DNA of 64,000 bases from Chlorops oryzae (Eukaryota > Arthropoda > Insecta > Diptera > Chloropidae): NCBI GenBank assembly GCA_020466095.1, contig CM035807.1, positions 45,567,978 to 45,631,977 of the forward strand, read 5' to 3'. Of the stretch, positions 1 to 10,840 are shown in pieces. The first letter of the stretch is position 1. The number at the start of each line of letters is the position of its first letter. The notes beneath the pieces are model-generated. The model searched no databases and was not told where the DNA came from. It saw only the letters and a program-made list of their open reading frames with translations. The position numbers and the translations under genes were made by a program.

Positions 1-608
1 ACAGACAAAACCAGCGAATGGTTCAGAAAATTTTAAACTTCGCTACCAGACAAACACATAACGATCCCACCTCCCAGCCCTACTCCAACGTCTACTCCAC
101 CAATCCGCATGAATGTGGATCCATTTAAAAAAAAAAGGGGGGGGGAGGAATGTTGTGATCATGTTACACATATCGTGAGCCCACTGTGCTGATCGAAAGC
201 AAGAAAGCAACAACAAGCACCAACGGCCTAAAAAGTCTAAATTGGAGCAGTTGACAGTAAGACAAATTATGCATTCGAGCAAAATAATGAAGAACTGTAA
301 CGCAAGTCCACAGTGAGTGCGAGAAAGTTGCGAAAGACGAAGATGTCAGCAGAAACTGAAGCGAGAAGACAGCAGCGGGGGAATGCGACTGCAGCAGAGT
401 TCGCGTCAGCGAACCTAGTTTAAGTTATTTTAAGCATATTTTTTAGTTGAAATATATTTTGGATTTTTTGAAGTTTTTTAGTGATAATCACACGGCGAAA
501 AGATAAGAACAAAACCCGGACAAATAAAATAATAATTGAACATAAATAAAAGCAAGGACAGTGTCTCATTTAAAGGAGTACCCTAAACGAACAACCTTAA
601 CAATTACA
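1..608 (+). mobile_element. 3' end of an LTR retrotransposon: ORF tail, polypurine tract and 3' LTR
   Basis: An open frame enters from the left edge and stops at 126-128. A polypurine tract (127-150, A-run then G-run then GAGGAA) follows. At 151 the sequence starts TGTTGTGATC, a typical LTR start. An AATAAA signal lies near 524-550, and a CA end is plausible at 608 (CAATTACA), giving a 458 bp LTR. The TGTT start and ACA end resemble BEL/Pao or roo-type LTRs. The 5' copy is outside the window, so the right boundary and any target duplication are inferred. Confidence 0.5.
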
Positions 609-829
609 TACTCTTTGGATATGTGAACAAACAAATTTGAAAAACAAAAACAAATTCCTGAATCCAAATCCAGTTCTGCTTAGCTCTGAGAGGATTTTTA
701 TTTATTCGCATTTGTGCAAAGCAAAGAGAGCAAACTTAATTTCGTGAGAAGTAAAGCCAACAAGAAACGGCAATAGTATTTGGAGGCTTTATCAAATCGT
801 TTGTATCGTTTATTATTTTCAAAGCGTTA

Positions 830-950
830 GCATAGCTATATATAGCTTAATATAACTATATATAGCTTTATGTAACTATAAATAGCTATATATGTAGCTA
901 CAAATAGCTACATATGTGGCTACGAACAGCTATGTATAGAAACAAACTCA
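830..950. repeat. Degenerate TATAGCTA microsatellite
   Basis: Imperfect repetition of TATAGCTA and TAGCTACA words over about 120 bp. The rest of 609-1322 holds nothing I recognise. Confidence 0.6.
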
Positions 951-1326
951 ACAAATTATAAGCAAACAGCTCAAACATCAACAGTAATAAATGATAGAGT
1001 TTGTATTTACTCTGTCTTATTCGATCAGCCAATTAACTTTGTTTGTCTTATACCGATCTCATGCCGGAGTTCATTGGATCTGTTTTGCGTTTCCATTTGC
1101 TATGTTTTGTGTTTGTGAGAGGAAACGGCAGAGAGCAAATTGCCGAAAAAAGAGGGGGTAATTTGAAGAGTTTGGCATAGGTATTTATGCTACGGCCTAC
1201 TATACATTCTTTGGTTACATTACTTTTACCTACAATTCTCATAAGCATTATGCGGATTAACATATAAGACGTGACAAAACTTTCCGAAAATTTTCTGGGA
1301 ATTTTTCACTTTGCACGTTAATATAT

Positions 1327-2880
1327 GGGGCATTCACGCGAAGCGGGCAACGAAAAAAAGGTGATGTTCTGAAAATCGTTCATATTCGGCTCAATTGTAC
1401 CTCTATGAGATATGAATTAGGGGGCAAAAAATGTTGGCTGAAAATCCGTTAGTTTTGAAAATATGGGCTTCTAAACATTGCCGCACATGAAAATAAGGTT
1501 TTGTTTGAATGCAAATATTCTAACTAAATTTTTTTTTCTCAAAAATAAATAGTAGTGATTTGTTTAGAAAATTTAACAAATTTTTTAATAATAAGAACAA
1601 AATCACAAATATAATTTTTTTTCAGTGTAAAATCAGAGATAAAAATTTCAAAGCAAAATCTAAACAACTTAGCCTTTTTTAATTTTTTTTTTAATTTTTT
1701 TGTATTAAAGCCCAAAATGTTAAGAACATACTGTATAAGTTTAATAATGGGCCCAAAAGTGGTTTGGGAGCTAGAGCACTTAAAGCACACACGCATCGCC
1801 CTAAAATGGTACGTTGCGCTTATGCTTTGCGATGTTTAGAGCAATAAACAATCATAAGCGCCATCTCTAGGAATCGAAAGTAATTACTTTTATACTAAAT
1901 AACAATGGAAATATATTGTTCATTCATAATAAGCGTTGCGTGTGTGCTTTAAGTGCTCTAGCTCCCAAACCACTTTCGGGCCCATTACACTGTCAAACAA
2001 AAAAAAAGCAACTGAATATTTGTGCAATTTTCCTGTAGATCTCGGCCTCCTAAGCAAGAAAAAAAATTTTTTTAATTTTTTTATGGAAGAGTTTTTGAGA
2101 AAAAATTTTTTGAAATTTTTTTCAGTGCATTTCGTAGGTGCACTTGCTATTTCAAGCATATCTCGGGCCCCGATCTACCGATTTTAATAAATATATTTTC
2201 CAAATATAGATAATTAAGCTCCCTACAACTTTTAGAAACAAAGTTTTTGATTTGCATGAGTAGTTTTAGTGCTAGAGGTGCAATTATACAAGAAAATTGT
2301 GTTTTTTTCAAAAAAATCAGGGTAAATTTTTCATATAAAAATTTGTAAAAAATAGAAATCGAAGTGGAAAACCCATTTTCAAATTTTTTGCGTATAGCTA
2401 AGTATTTCTTCTAAAAAATAAGCCCCGTTTGGCTAAAAGCGGTGAAAAATTTACGGAGCTATGATTTTTTTGCCAAAACACTAAAAAATCGATATTTCAC
2501 AATTTTTGCTTTGTTCACAAAACTTGTTCATATGAGCCGAAATTATTTTATGAAGGTGCAATTGAGTAAATTTTCACATATATAAATGCATAAATGCTGC
2601 CTCTTTATTGATTAAAAATGAATGTCGTTTTGCCCTGCCTTTTAGAATATTGTGGTGGATTTGTTTACCTGCCGGTCTCAATGACCTGTACCAGATAAAA
2701 AAGGGTGCAGTGCTTTCCCTTAGTGGAAAAAAATATAAGGTATCATGAATACGTTTTGTGCGTTAACGTCAGTTTTTATACTAAACGTGTTTCTTTACTT
2801 TCAATTTTGCCTAATGAATTGAGCGTAGTATAAAATACCTGAGGTTTTGCATACTTTACATACATACTTACATACAGTAT
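1327..2880 (+). repeat. Left terminal inverted repeat of the long-TIR transposon
   Basis: Its reverse complement is 4862-6197. It is longer than the right arm because of the MITE at 1747-1985. Homopolymer A/T runs are frequent. The inner end is a (TACA)n-like tract about 120 bp upstream of the transposase start. Confidence 0.85.
1747..1985. mobile_element. Nested 239 bp MITE with about 48 bp TIRs and a TA target duplication
   Basis: Ends read ATGGGCCC and GGGCCCAT. The arms contain the mirrored text CACTTAAAGCACACACGC / GCGTGTGTGCTTTAAGTG. TA flanks both sides. The corresponding site in the right arm of the host element (about 5760-5785) lacks the insert, so an empty site is present in the same window. 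No coding capacity; TA duplication suits a Tc1/mariner-type mobiliser. Confidence 0.8.
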
Positions 2881-2999
2881 AGAAAATTTATGGCAATATA
2901 TAAAAGGGTAACACTTATGCGTTTAGATTAGTAGTCTTGAACTAAATTTTGAACAACGTACATCAATTGAAAATAAAACAAATTTTAAAATATAAAAAA

Positions 3000-4726
3000 A
3001 TGAGTAAAAGAACTCGTGTATTCATGTGCAAAAACAATCCGGACGATTTTTGCAATATTTGTGGATTATATATGTTAAAAAATAAAGGATTAGCGTTTAC
3101 TGAAGCACTGCAAAAGCACTATTTCCATTACTTCGGTGTTTTGCCAACTCTCAATGAGCCGTGGACGCCTAAAAGAATATGTGACCTATGTCATAGAAAG
3201 TTATCAAAATGGGCTTCTGGAGAACGGTAAGAATTAAAATTTAATACGCTATAAAAAAAACTAACTATTTGCATTCTAGCTGTTACATGGATTTTGACAC
3301 GGCAATGGAATGGAGCGAGCCCTTTTGTCACTCGGTGGACTGCTATTTTTGCCTTAGTGCAAGAAGTGGATTTGGGAAACATTTAAAATGGGAATACGCG
3401 AAAGTTGATTCGGTAAAATTTCCTCTACCTCATTCAAGTGATGTGCCTTATCCAGAATGCCCTGGCTCAGCACCCAAAATAGAAGGATCATCAGAGGAAA
3501 TGCTGGGGTCTAGTGGAAGTCAGTTTGAAACAAGTTTAACGCAACGAATACTCTCACAGGCCGAATTAAATGACTGGATTCGTGATTTTGGTTTTTCAAA
3601 GGGTAAAGCTGAACTTTTTGCATCTAGAATGAAAGAACGCGGATTTGTGGCTCCTGATGTCAAAACAAGCATTTACAGAAATCGGCACTTGCAATACGGA
3701 AAATTTTACGCAAAAGTAGACGATATCTGTTTCTGCAGCAATATTTTAGGCCTATTCGAAGAGCTCAATGAAGTCTACAATCCCGGAGAGTGGCGTTTAT
3801 TTATCGATAGCAACAAAGAGAGCTTAAAAGCTGTCCTCCTACACAATGGCAACCAAAAACCGTCTCTTCCTGTCGCATATGCATCGCATTCTAAAGAAAC
3901 CTACGAAACAATGAAAACGCTTTTGGATCATATTGAATATGACAAGCATAGATGGAAAATATGCGCTGATCTCAAGGTAGTGGCAATTCTGTGCGGGCTT
4001 CAAGGAGGATATACAAAATATTGTTGTTTTTTGTGCAAGTGGGATAGTCGCGCTGACCACTTACACTATTTTAAAAAAGATTGGCCTTTGCGAACCAACA
4101 TTATAGTTGGTGCAGACAATATTCAACGCACTGCTCTCGTTGATAAAAATAATATTATATTACCGCCACTGCATATAAAATTAGGACTTGCTAAGAACTT
4201 TATAAAAAAATTGGCAAAAGATGGAACACAGGAAGCTTTTGCCCGCTTAAAGGCGATCTTTTCCTACCTTTCACACGCAAAACTCAAGGAAGGAGTTCTA
4301 AATGGTCCAGAAATACGTAAACTTTTGCAAGACGACGAGTTCTCAAGCCTTTTGTCCCCAGTCGAAGCAGCAGCGTGGAGCTCATTCAAACTTGTTATAC
4401 ACAATTTTTTGGGCAACCACAAAAGTCCAGATTACAAGCAAATAGTAAATAACCTACTAAAGAATTATAAGAAAGCCGAAGTACACATGTCGTTGAAGAT
4501 CCACTTTCTCGATTCGCACTTGGATTTTTTCCCTGAAAACTTAGGAGACGTAAGCGATGAGCATGGCGAACGTTTTCATCAGCAATTAAAGGATATTGAA
4601 AATCGCTATAGCGGCCTTTTCGACACGGCAATGATGGGTGATTACGTGTGGTCCCTTGTGCGTGAAAATGATGGTAGTAAATATAAAAGACAAAGCGGAA
4701 GCAAGAACTTTTTTCAAATTGTATAA
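3000..4726 (+). CDS. Transposase-like protein of the long-TIR element (two exons, 557 aa)
   Basis: Two exons, 3000-3226 and 3280-4726, join in frame across a 53 bp GT-AG intron and encode 557 residues. I chose the ATG at 3000; an in-frame ATG at 2949 would add 17 residues. Exon 1 holds a CxxC...CxxC zinc-finger-like region (CNICG and CDLCH). The core region has RLFIDSN (D252), ICADLK (D306), a CCFLCKWD cysteine cluster (324-328) and HGERFHQ (E506). I infer these as the DDE-type catalytic triad of an RNase H fold. Conserved phrases such as KAVLLHNGN, GGYTKY, PPLHIKLGL and NFLGNHKS mark a transposon-borne family common in insects and cnidarians, usually annotated as uncharacterised. No internal stop is present. 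The gene lies entirely between the two TIRs. Its likely role is to cut and join its own TIRs in the nucleus. Confidence 0.75.
3227..3279 (+). other. 53 bp spliceosomal intron in the transposase gene
   Basis: Donor GTAAGAATT and acceptor TTGCATTCTAG, with a branch-like CTAAC at 3261-3265. Removal joins CG|C into an arginine codon and keeps the frame. The unspliced frame stops at 3228-3230. Confidence 0.8.
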
Positions 4727-4861
4727 AAATAATTTTGGAAATAAATTTTTATTTCTTTAACACTTTTGCATTAGAGCTTATTTCACAAATGTTTTACAGG
4801 AGTTGTACCAATTTGGTAGTTCATGTTGTCTTAAAGTGGGCTGCATCACAGCGGCCCCGGT

Positions 4862-6197
4862 GTATGTATGTAAGTATGTAAGTATGTATGTAAAGTATGC
4901 AAAACCTCAGGTATTTTATACTACGCTCAATTCATTAGGCAAAATTGAAAGTAAAGAAACACGTTTAGTATAAAAACTGACGTTAACGCACAAAACGTAT
5001 TCATGATACCTTATATTTTTTTCCACTAAGGGAAAGCACTGCACCCTTTTTTATCTGGTACAGGTCATTGAGACCGGCAGGTAAACAAATCCACCACAAT
5101 ATTCTAAAAGGCAGGGCAAAACGACATTCATTTTTAATCAATAAAGAGGCAGCATTTATGCATTTATATATGTGAAAATTTACTCAATTGCACCTTCATA
5201 AAATAATTTCGGCTCATATGAACAAGTTTTGTGAACAAAGCAAAAATTGTGAAATATCGATTTTTTAGTGTTTTGGCAAAAAAATCATAGCTCCGTAAAT
5301 TTTTCACCGCTTTTAGCCAAACGGGGCTTATTTTTTAGAAGAAATACTTAGCTATACGCAAAAAATTTGAAAATGGGTTTTCCACTTCGATTTCTATTTT
5401 TTACAAATTTTTATATGAAAAATTTACCCTGATTTTTTTGAAAAAAACACAATTTTCTTGTATAATTGCACCTCTAGCACTAAAACTACTCATGCAAATC
5501 AAAAACTTTGTTTATAAAAGTTGTAGGGAGCTTAATTATCTATATTTGGAAAATATATTTATTAAAATCGGTAGATCGGGGCCCGAGATATGCTTGAAAG
5601 AGCAAGTGCACCTACGAAATGCACTGAAAAAAATTTCAAAAAATTTTTTCTCAAAAACTCTTCCATAAAAAAATTAAAAAAATTTTTTTTCTTGCTTAGG
5701 AGGCCGAGATCTACAGGAAAATTGCACAAATATTCAGTTGCTTTTTATAAATTCCAAATTTGTTAAGCAGTGTTATTAAACTTATACAGTATGTTCTTAA
5801 CATTTTGGGCTTTAATACAAAAAAATTAAAAAAAAAATTAAAAAAGGCTAAGTTGTTTAGATTTTGCTTTGAAATTTTTATCTCTGATTTTACACTGAAA
5901 AAAAAAAATTATATTTGTGATTTTGTTCTTATTATTAAAAAATTTGTTAAATTTTCTATACAAATCACTACTATTTATTTTTGAGAAAAAAAAATTTAGT
6001 TAGAATATTTGCATTCAAACAAAACCTTATTTTCATGTGCGGCAATGTTTAGAAGCCTATATTTTCAAAACTAACGGATTTTCAGCCAAAATTTTTTGCC
6101 CCCTAATTCATATCTCATAATGGTACAATTGAGCCGAATATGAACGATTTTCAGAACATCACCTTTTTTTCGTTGCCCGCTTCGCGTGGAATGCCCC
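4862..6197 (-). repeat. Right terminal inverted repeat of the long-TIR transposon
   Basis: Mirror copy of 1327-2880 without the MITE. Short open frames inside it (for example near 5438-5984) are low-complexity shadows of the A/T-rich arm. Confidence 0.85.
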
Positions 6198-6545
6198 ATA
6201 TGTCTGTATGAAACTGATTTTGACAATTTTAATATGCAATTTTAATTTAAAAAGTGAAGTATAATTATTATTTTCTATTTTATACTTATATTAAAAATCG
6301 CCAAACCACAATCTATAAAATGAGACTTATTTTCTAACTTTTAAATTAATATGTCTAAGAGAGTTTCAAAAATCGACAAAAATAGCGTACGTGAACTTGA
6401 ATGCTCCATTTTATGTACATAATGAGTGGTTTCTTATGGCGTTGTCACGATAAACTTTCGTCCGTAAATTGAGTTTAGAGACACCTATTTTTTTTTCCTT
6501 AAAAATTACTTACCTGTGTTATTCTCGATTTTTCCACAAATTTTT

Positions 6546-6617
6546 TGACCTGCGGCAGGGTACGAACGCGCTCCTTCCAGATTATAAGTCTAGCATAATT
6601 CAACTACGCCATCGCGA
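6546..6617 (-). repeat. tRNA-derived (SINE-like) repeat
   Basis: On the minus strand it starts GCGATGGCGTAGTTGAA (box A-like) and has a degraded box B. A close copy at 63015-63086 shares this and about 200 bp of flank (6538-6825 versus 63005-63285). It is a repeat, not a functional tRNA. The rest of 6198-7104 shows no gene. Confidence 0.55.
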
Positions 6618-7547
6618 GATATGATTTCAGGTTGCTAGATTCATTATATCAATGTAAGTACAAAAAAATTGGTTTGTCTTCGAAAACGATGGAATTAATA
6701 CGGCATTCATATACTTTTTTAAATCAATAAGTCTTGCTTTTTATATTATTTATATTATTCTCAAAACGATTTTCTTTCAATAAGGAATCTTATCAAAACG
6801 TCATTTTTATAAGAATGTCACATACTGCAGGGATTCGTACAATGCTAGTGGTGGGTTCGCAAGATTTCAAGATGTTGCTAGGACCACAGCGATATTTTTT
6901 GAGAAAATAAATAATCTCTTTGACTGTTTAAATAGCCACGACTTATACGAAAAAAATCTCTTCAGGTGTGCATTACAAAAAAATAATATGTCGTATAACT
7001 TAGGGATGATCGATGCTCATCGATGTTCGATAACACAGACCTACAAATTATAACTTTTTCATTCCTTTCTTTATTTCAGTGCTGATTTATTGTGTTTAGG
7101 GACCGCCTGATTTAAAAAATACCAATAAAATTTTTCCATCACGTCAGAGTTTCGAGAAAACCACGCATTAATTTTTTGTATCAATGATTTTTTTTAAAGG
7201 GGTTTTCTAAATTGTGGTAAATCATATTTAAAGTTTTTACACGATAACGTGTTCTAGGATAACTCAATTTTCACAAAATATCAAAACCAACATAAATTTT
7301 TAACAATTAATGGTGCAATTTGATGCTCAAAGTCGAAAAATTTGGATTCTTCTGTAAAAAATTCACTTTTTGTGTTCTTTCAACAAAAATATCTTAAAAA
7401 CCGCTTGTGTTATTTTCAATATCAGCATTTAGGACCGAAGAACTATCTATTTTGTGTAGACTTTTTCTTACATGAGAAGTTTCGTCTAAGGTTTCGCAGA
7501 GAAATAATCGTTCTTATGAAGGCATTCAATTCGAAAATTCTAGCAAC

Positions 7548-9062
7548 ATGTTGCGATTGAAAAATCCACTTGTTTTTATTATAAAAAGTCAAAGGCGAAC
7601 GATTGGAATTTTAAAAAAAGAAGATCTCGTTTATTGTAAAGACATTCCAAGATTAGTGAAGATGTATGGCCTGGAATACGATATTGAGAAGTGGAGACCC
7701 TTTATCGATTCATCCAAAAGAAGTTTAAAGGCAGTTTTACTTCACAATGGGAACCAATACTCTTCTTTGCCTATTGCCTATTCTGCGCATTTAAAGGAAA
7801 GCTACGAAAATTTCGAATCATTTATCAGAAGAAAAAAATAAAAAGCTATTTACCTAAAAATCAAAGATAAAGAAACAAGTTTTTTCATATATTACCACTT
7901 GACCCAAAACGTTTTTGATTGGCTGAACTTAATATGACGTCACACTTTCGTACACAAGATTTTAGCTGCTTCTTTGCTTACAGCTGTTGATTTGTAGCCA
8001 GCTGTTGTTGTTTAACAACACTTATGTACCCAGTAAACATTGAGGTTCGAGAAAAATTTCATAATGGTTTGAGAAATATATTTTTCAAGTAAAAAACACT
8101 AAATATCGATTTAAGATTGATTTGAGTATGATAGCATTAATATCAAACATAAATTGTCTATTTTAAAATGGTTTAAGATTTTCACTCGAAATTAAATTTG
8201 AAGGCAACAATTTTTAAACCTTCGAATTGTGTTTGCTGGGTTAAACACATGCTGGGCTGTGTGTTTACGAACACCTGTGGCGTCACTTTGTTGATATGAA
8301 CGTTTTCCCGGCACATATAAAATTGAATTTTTATTTGCAGGTTTCTACTTAAATACGTATCAGAATTTAAAATTTTCGCTTTTTATTGAGTAAATATATA
8401 AAACTTAATAACATAGAATGGTTTTCAAAAACTTGTCAAGTAGCCTATTCGACCCAACTTAGTTCCACCTGAAAAAATCTTACTGCCACCTTTGCACATA
8501 AAGCTCGATCTTATGAAGCAATTTGTGAAGGCCTTAGATAAACAAGGTGATGGGTTCAGATATTTAAAAGACGTATTTCCATCTTTGTCAGAAGCTAAGT
8601 TAAAAGAAGGTATTTTGGTTGGACTGGATATATGAAAACTCATAAAAGGTGAAAAATTCGATAGAAAACTGAAACCTGTAGAGTTGGCAGCATGGGTATC
8701 GTTGAAGGAAGTTAGTCGAAACTTTTTGGGCAATCATAAAAGCTCAGATTACAAAACTATCGTAGAAAATATGCTTCAAAATGTTCAAGTATTAGGCTGC
8801 CTCATGAGCCTGAAAGTGCAATTTCTACATTCGCATTTAAGTTATTTTTCTGAAAACTTAGGTGCTGTAAGTGAAAAAACAAGGCGAAAGATTTCATCAA
8901 GATCTGAAGGAAATGGAGCGAAGGTACCAAGGAAAGTGGAACATAAGCATGATGGCTGATTACTGCTGGATGATAAAGCGTGATGATCCAAGCCGGGTTC
9001 ACAAAAGAAAATCCCAAGGCAAAAGTTTTTGCGGAAAAAGGAAACGGTTCCATAAGCATTAA
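7548..9062 (+). pseudogene. Broken transposase of the second long-TIR element
   Basis: Homologous blocks to the 3000-4726 protein are visible. 7630-7830 has WRPFIDSS and KAVLLHNGN, the first proposed catalytic Asp. 8465-8870 has PPLHIKL, FVKALDKQGDG, NFLGNHKSSDY and FLHSHLSYFSENLG. 8871-9062 has QGERFHQDLKEME, the proposed catalytic Glu. The middle block with the second Asp and the cysteine cluster is missing and replaced by about 600 bp of unrelated DNA. There is a stop near 8633 (TGA) and a frameshift near 8876. The last block overlaps the preceding one in another frame. The copy cannot encode a working enzyme. Confidence 0.75.
8028..8241. mobile_element. Candidate 214 bp MITE with ACCCAGTAAAC/GTTTGCTGGGT ends
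   Basis: An 11 bp terminal inverted repeat with one mismatch. It lies inside the foreign segment that replaced the middle of the transposase. No clear target duplication, so the call is tentative. Confidence 0.4.
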
Positions 9063-9096
9063 ATTAAAGTGGCACATTTTCGACGATATTAATATA

Positions 9097-9768
9097 CACT
9101 CTTAAAATTATTTACTACCATTATAGTAGGAAACAGGTTACCTTCTATTATAAACGTAATTTTACACACTGAAATAATTTTCACCCTCAAATGTGTAAAA
9201 TTATGCATTAGATGTGAATTAAAGTAAACCTTCCCTGTGTAGTTGTCAATTTTATCCGTGTAAAATTAAAACACATGAAGTGTAGTTTTAAGATCAAGAT
9301 TTTTGTAATAATTATGCAATGTGTGTAAAAGTTGACCATATACCCTGTGGAAAAGTAACAAAAATAAAAAATCGACTTCTTACATCTATTTATTGAATTA
9401 TTTGCAATATAGGTATATACATGTATGGTTACAGCAGTATTGTATTTACTTAGAAAATAAGTTTTGTCAACAACTTAAACAGTGTTCCCCATCGACAAAT
9501 TTAAACATACATTGTTTAAAATTAGCTCTTTTTCCCACAAAGTTAGACATTCATAACAATAAAATTACTTAAAGTGCGTAAAGCTTACATTTCTATAGTA
9601 AACCTAAGCATTCATTGATTAATTTTACGCATTGTATGTAAATATGCATTACAGTTGTGCAAAAGTACACAAAAGTTATCTTTTACACATTTCTGGAACA
9701 AAAGTAAGCCTGTTTCGGGGTAAATTTACAGAATTTATAAAAGCAATTTTACTTTCATTTTTTGAGTG
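9097..9768 (+). mobile_element. 672 bp MITE (TA|CACTCTTAAAA ... TTTTGAGTG|TA)
   Basis: Inverted ends CACTCTTAAAA and TTTTTTGAGTG are flanked by TA on both sides. It is rich in the word GTGTAAAATT. A truncated reverse copy lies at about 55010-55264, which supports a mobile family. No ORF. Confidence 0.65.
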
Positions 9769-10350
9769 TACTTGTATAGCTAATTTTCAACAAAATTCTC
9801 AAAGCGTATAAGAGGAACTCGTACTGGTGAAATTGACACTAATCAAAGGCCAGAGTAAGACTACTTGAATTTCCTGTGGGGGGCATGTGTTTCTAAATTT
9901 TTTTGGAAAATCCAATCGTTCGCCTTTGACTTTTTATAATAAAAACAAGTGGATTTTTCAATTGCAGCATGCCTTCATAAGAATGATTATTTCTCTACGA
10001 AACCTCAGACGAAACTTCTCAGGTAAGAAAAAATCTACATAAAATAGATGGTTCTTCGGTCCTAAATGCTGATATTGAAAATAACACAAGCGGTTTTTAA
10101 GATAAATTCGTTGAAAGTACACAAAAAGTTAATAATTTACAGAAAAATTAAATTTTTCGACTTTGAGCATCAAATTGCACCATTAATTGTTAAAAGTTTG
10201 TGTTGTTTTTGATACTTCGTGAAAATTGAATTATCCTAGAACACATTATCGTTTAAAAAATTTTAAATATGGGATACCACAATTTAGAAAACTCCATTCG
10301 AAAAAATCATTGGTATAAAAAACTGAATGCGTGGTTTTCTCGAAACTCTG

Positions 10351-10840
10351 AGTAAAGCAAGCAACGTATCGCCTCAGCTTGTGTACGTATGGATGTGTGT
10401 AGCATTGTAAAGAATGCGTTGCACAGTGGGAAAGAGTAGAAGGAGTAGTGGAGACTTTCGGTTCTTGAATAAGTATCACAGATAGAGGTAACAATTATAT
10501 CAATATTTTACATTTATTTACATTTATTTACATTAGACTTGTTTTTATGGTAATTTATATGCAATAATAATAATTATTAGTATTATTAAAAGACTTGAAA
10601 TAACTTAATGTAACGTTCAGACGTATGTCGAAATCCCGGGATTTCAGAACAAAATTTAAATCGTCCCAAAAATTTGGAATAACTGAAAGCCTGGGATTAC
10701 GACAAACGTCTGTCAGCGCCATAAAGAAGGAATGAAAAAATGAAGCAAAGACAATCAAATTCAAAGGACGACAATCAAATCGCCTCACTGTCAAACATAC
10801 ATACGTACACAAGCTGAGGCGATACGTTGCTTGCTTTACT
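10351..10840. mobile_element. 490 bp MITE with 40 bp TIRs
   Basis: AGTAAAGCAAGCAACGTATC at 10351 is mirrored at 10801-10840 by a 40 bp near-perfect arm. It sits against the outer end of the second long-TIR element's right arm. The interior is non-coding. Confidence 0.7.

Larger units (their letters stand above)
1327..6197 (+). mobile_element. Intact long-TIR (foldback-like) DNA transposon
   Basis: The ends are mirror images: GGGGCATTC at 1327 and GAATGCCCC ending at 6197, both flanked by ATAT. ATAT is self-complementary, so it could be a target duplication or part of the repeat. The two arms are each about 1.3 kb and look nearly identical by eye. They flank one spliced transposase-like gene. 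Total length is 4,871 bp, including a 239 bp MITE nested in the left arm. High arm identity and an open transposase frame suggest recent, possibly autonomous activity. I do not confidently assign a superfamily. Long TIRs recall Foldback/MULE-like elements, but the protein belongs to a widespread, poorly named insect and cnidarian family. Confidence 0.85.
7105..10352 (+). mobile_element. Decayed second long-TIR transposon
   Basis: Left arm about 7144-7620 and right arm about 9900-10352 are imperfect inverted copies. Shared landmarks are TCAGAGTTTCGAGAAAACC and GCTCAAAGTCGAAAAAT. The left arm probably continues to about 7105, because the same extension occurs beside the orphan arm near 52730. 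The TIR sequence differs from the 1.3 kb element, but the internal protein is homologous. At least two MITEs have inserted inside, and a third abuts the right arm. Confidence 0.7.

Noticed and set aside
1048..1263. 71-codon minus-strand frame
   Set aside because: No motif recognised, no splice or poly-A context, and it lies in repeat-flanking DNA.
1539..2187. Lysine- and phenylalanine-rich frames in the TIR arm
   Set aside because: They come from A/T homopolymers in the inverted repeat and the nested MITE, and occur symmetrically in both arms.
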